Assembly: GCF_001679485.1 (NCBI RefSeq)
Contig: NZ_LZOZ01000004.1
Span: 1-64,000 of the forward strand
Source of the DNA: Haemophilus sp. CCUG 60358
Lineage (GTDB): Bacteria > Pseudomonadota > Gammaproteobacteria > Enterobacterales > Pasteurellaceae
Length of the DNA: 64,000 nucleotides
Reading direction: 5' to 3'
Numbering within the stretch: the first letter of the stretch is position 1; every line of letters begins with the position of its first letter. Positions 61,354 through 64,000 of the stretch are shown here, piece after piece. The translations under genes were made by a program, and so were the position numbers. A model generated the notes under the pieces. It did not search any database. It saw only the letters and a list, made by a program, of their open reading frames with translations, and was not told the DNA's origin.

Positions 61354-64000
61354 TTAATTTCCTCTTTGTTTTAAAAACAATTCCATATCATCTTTAATTT
61401 TTTGAATTTTACCATTTCCCGGCATCTCATTTCTATGGCTTCGATTTTCAGAACGATTCTCCAATCTAAAATTCTGTGGTCTAGCGTTAACGTAATCATT
61501 AAATTCCTGTCTTGTTAAACCCAATTGTTTAGCAGCCTCTTCTAATCTTCTATGCTCCCATCCTGGAATATGGCCTATATCAAATGGACCATTCACTATG
61601 TCACCTGTTTCTTTATGAAGTAATACATTATCTGAAACCTGCTCATATTGCGAAAGAATATTTTTCTTAGTTTCAACTCTAAGTGTTGGTCTTGGGTATT
61701 TATCCCCTACTGCCGTTTTATTCATTAATAGATTAGGTTCTGATTTCAATTCTTTCTTCACCCCACCCTCAAACGACACAAACTTATTATTATTGAAGAA
61801 AACAGGATTTCCTTTTACATCATCTCCTATATAGTGATAAACACCACCCTTCGGACCTTCAATCTCACTTAACGAAACATACTTATATCCTTCTGGCAAG
61901 GGTTTGCTCAAAAATTCAGAATCTACTTTAGATTTAACTAAATTGCCGGTCTGTAAATTAGGTAAACGAGTAAGCGTTCTTTCGGCAACCTTACCAGCAA
62001 CTTCCCCCACAGCTTTTACACCCACACCAGCAGCCTTACCTGCCCCCGTAAGATCTAACAAGGCAGTGCCACCTCTCACAGCTGCTATCGCATCAATCTC
62101 ATTGACCATATTTTTACCATAAAGGTAATTTACATCGTCAAGATGATAGCCTGCGCCCAAAATGTCTTTACCTGACTGCCATACCGCTTTTCCTGAATCC
62201 GATAACATTTCCTTACCAGCAGAAATGCACATATCTTCTTTTAAACAGTTCGCAATACCAAAACTAATCGGCTTGAGTATATCCTCTGGATGATCAAATG
62301 CATGCAAGGTACCTTTTAAAGCCGCATCTGCACCATCTGATAACGATTTAGTATAAAGATTATATTTTACTTTCGGTTGTAATGTCTTCGTTACAACATG
62401 GCCATTTGCTTTATCAAATTGTGCCAATGCATTTGAATATTTACCCGTTGAGTAATATTCATCTTTATCCGCAACAGTAAACATTGACTGACGTTTACCA
62501 TCCGAATTAATAAATGTACCTCGATTATCATAAGGTGGTACATCACCTTGAGCCGTTGCACCTCTTAAGAAAGACTGTGCTTGACCATCTGTTTCGCCAA
62601 TTTTCTTAAACCAAGCATAGTCGACTTCTTGAGCAGCTTGGGTAATTAATCGCTCCATCGCTTCTTGCTCAGTGACTTGGTGCCCTAAACGCTCACTTTC
62701 CTCTTGAGCAAAACGTTTTGCGTTTTCTTTAATCCATTTAATCTCATCAACATGAAGCTGTCTGTTATACGTCTCCGCATTGTAAGATGTCAACGCCCCC
62801 TGTTTAATCGTTTCACTTGTCCCACCAGTCACTGCACCCGCTGCCGCACCTATCGCCAACGCGGTCATTTGTTGTGCTGCTTGTTTAAGCTTCTCCTTTT
62901 GTCCTGCATCTAACTTAAGGTCTTTCGTGTGTTCGTTTAAGTAATCTGTAACATACGTGTTCAACCACTCTGAACCTGCACCGGCTGCCGCACCTGTCGC
63001 AACATTCCCCCCTGACATCTTCGCTGCTAATGCGCCCGCAAGGGCATGCATCGCAATCTTCTCTTTGCTACCGTCTTCAAATTCAAATGCTTTGGCTACA
63101 TCACCTGTGATTTTTGAAAATAACTCACCGGCTACTTGCGCCGCTTCTTGCTGCTCTTTGATTTCCTGTAAATCAAAGGCTTTTACTTTATGATTGGCAT
63201 TTTGTGTATCTCTGGAAAGTGCGGTCAGATTTTCCGGTGTTTCTGTGTTAATTTGAATATTAGACCCTATCGCTGATTGCGTTTGACTTGTAGCACTTTC
63301 ATGTTTATTCCCTAACGCACTCGCCGCAGCAGCCATCGCATTTTTAGCATTCTGAGCCATATTCGTTGAAAGCCCCGCACTCACGCTTTTTACTTCAACC
63401 TCACTGCGGTTTTCAATATCGGTATGACTAAGCGATTTTGTTTGGAAGCGGTTTTTATCTTGGTCGGCTTCACTATCAATCACAGAACCCTCAAGGTGTG
63501 TATTCCCCGCAACCTTAACATCCATTGCTCCTTTGCCCACATGGAAACCAGTTTGCTCTTCCACTTGGGCATAATTCACTTTCGCTTTGTTTTGAGAATA
63601 GTTTGCTTGAGCACTTAAACCACTGCCATAAATTGCCACACTAAAGCCTGCACCGGCTTGTGTTTGTTTGCTGTCGTAGTGATTGCTGTCTTGACGGCTT
63701 TCTAAATTAAGATTGCCTTTAATATCCGCCTCTAAACGGTCTGTTTTAACAACTGCACCTTTGAAATTAGCGTCTTTACCGGTTTTAATAATTGTTTCTT
63801 CAGCATTCAGATAACTATTACGCTGCGTCACGCTATCGCTATTTTCATGCCCTTTACCGACTTGAGCAGAACCTTCTACACCAATGCCATAACTATTGCC
63901 ATTAGCGCCTGCAAATACACCTACACTCCAACCTGTGTTTTTATTCTCACTTCGGTTATGGTAAGTATCTTGTACTGACTCCACGTTTAAGTTCTTAGCC
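61354..64000 (-). CDS. CdiA/filamentous-haemagglutinin-type exoprotein, C-terminal part with GH-E nuclease toxin (partial)
   Basis: The frame is open across the right edge, so at least 881 C-terminal residues are seen. Numbering from the in-frame GTG at 63984, residues 1-250 are beta-helical haemagglutinin repeats (NLESRQDSNHYDSKQTQAGAGFS type). Residues ~300-470 form a pretoxin region with alanine/glycine-rich hydrophobic stretches and SYNAETYNRQLH; no VENN motif is visible. The last ~110 residues look like a GH-E family HNH-like nuclease: FDIGHIPGWE at 801-810, then RPQNFRLE and NRSHRNE. Such proteins are exported by a TpsB/CdiB partner, not in view, and deliver the toxin to neighbouring cells. 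A USS lies at 63217-63225 in the conserved part, none in the toxin end. Confidence 0.85.
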   Translation of the reverse strand, partial: AKNLNVESVQDTYHNRSENKNTGWSVGVFAGANGNSYGIGVEGSAQVGKGHENSDSVTQRNSYLNAEETIIKTGKDANFKGAVVKTDRLEADIKGNLNLESRQDSNHYDSKQTQAGAGFSVAIYGSGLSAQANYSQNKAKVNYAQVEEQTGFHVGKGAMDVKVAGNTHLEGSVIDSEADQDKNRFQTKSLSHTDIENRSEVEVKSVSAGLSTNMAQNAKNAMAAAASALGNKHESATSQTQSAIGSNIQINTETPENLTALSRDTQNANHKVKAFDLQEIKEQQEAAQVAGELFSKITGDVAKAFEFEDGSKEKIAMHALAGALAAKMSGGNVATGAAAGAGSEWLNTYVTDYLNEHTKDLKLDAGQKEKLKQAAQQMTALAIGAAAGAVTGGTSETIKQGALTSYNAETYNRQLHVDEIKWIKENAKRFAQEESERLGHQVTEQEAMERLITQAAQEVDYAWFKKIGETDGQAQSFLRGATAQGDVPPYDNRGTFINSDGKRQSMFTVADKDEYYSTGKYSNALAQFDKANGHVVTKTLQPKVKYNLYTKSLSDGADAALKGTLHAFDHPEDILKPISFGIANCLKEDMCISAGKEMLSDSGKAVWQSGKDILGAGYHLDDVNYLYGKNMVNEIDAIAAVRGGTALLDLTGAGKAAGVGVKAVGEVAGKVAERTLTRLPNLQTGNLVKSKVDSEFLSKPLPEGYKYVSLSEIEGPKGGVYHYIGDDVKGNPVFFNNNKFVSFEGGVKKELKSEPNLLMNKTAVGDKYPRPTLRVETKKNILSQYEQVSDNVLLHKETGDIVNGPFDIGHIPGWEHRRLEEAAKQLGLTRQEFNDYVNARPQNFRLENRSENRSHRNEMPGNGKIQKIKDDMELFLKQRGN

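Overview
This window is a chromosomal segment from a Haemophilus-type member of the Pasteurellaceae. The 9-bp uptake signal AAGTGCGGT (or its complement) recurs throughout, inside genes and as inverted pairs that form terminators. Gene order follows known gammaproteobacterial and H. influenzae blocks: yigZ-trkH-hemG-rrs, thrU-tyrU-glyT-thrT-tufB, hybOABCD, rpiA-serA, yibN-secB-gpsA-cysE and tamA-tamB-ppx. I favour Haemophilus (H. parainfluenzae-like), but the species cannot be fixed from sequence reading alone.

Layout. 1-420: the 5' end of a leftward 16S rRNA gene with its boxA and promoter. 420-7711: hemG, trkH and yigZ (leftward), tusA, a DUF3298 lipoprotein, and a complete selenocysteine-insertion set (selB, selA and the tRNA-Sec gene selC). 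7861-9585: tuf behind four tRNA genes and their promoter. 9749-20855: coaA, the cytochrome bd exporter cydDC, a TonB-dependent haem/haemoglobin-type receptor, gyrB, and a DUF3137/LemA pair in which lemA is broken by a frameshift. 21091-27505: the [NiFe] hydrogenase-2 operon hybOABCDE behind a compact control region with FNR, CRP-like and Fur-like sites; a 96-bp hairpin repeat sits between hybD and hybE and supplies the hybD stop codon.

27619-42469 is mostly housekeeping: serA, rpiA, hemW, lon (with a textbook heat-shock promoter), a VirK/YbjX-family gene, a YfcC-type carrier, the anaerobic aspartate/fumarate pair ansB-dcuB, then yibN, secB, gpsA and cysE. At 42395-44030 the cysE/aroE-like junction is split by an AT-rich island. 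It holds two paralogous four-helix membrane proteins of unknown function and a 28-codon ORF coupled to the second one. Three copies of the cysE 3' end punctuate it, the outer two 75 bp long with one mismatch. This looks like a cassette acquired or amplified at the 3' end of cysE and is the most unusual feature here. 44040-60636 returns to core genes: aroE-like, udp, yjgR, yiiM-like MOSC, ychJ, yihY, dtd, tamAB, ppx, a PRD protein, yqaBA, luxS and purT. A possible leftward small RNA lies between yqaA and luxS.

60810-64000 is accessory: the C-terminal part of a large CdiA/filamentous-haemagglutinin-type exoprotein ending in a GH-E (HNH-like) nuclease domain, followed one base later by an ankyrin-repeat protein that is the likely immunity protein. 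The exoprotein gene runs off the right edge.

The physiological theme is facultative anaerobic life: hydrogen oxidation, C4-dicarboxylate/asparagine use, cytochrome bd assembly and selenoprotein synthesis, with FNR-type sites in front of hybO and ansB. No CRISPR array, intact transposase gene, integrase or prophage was seen.
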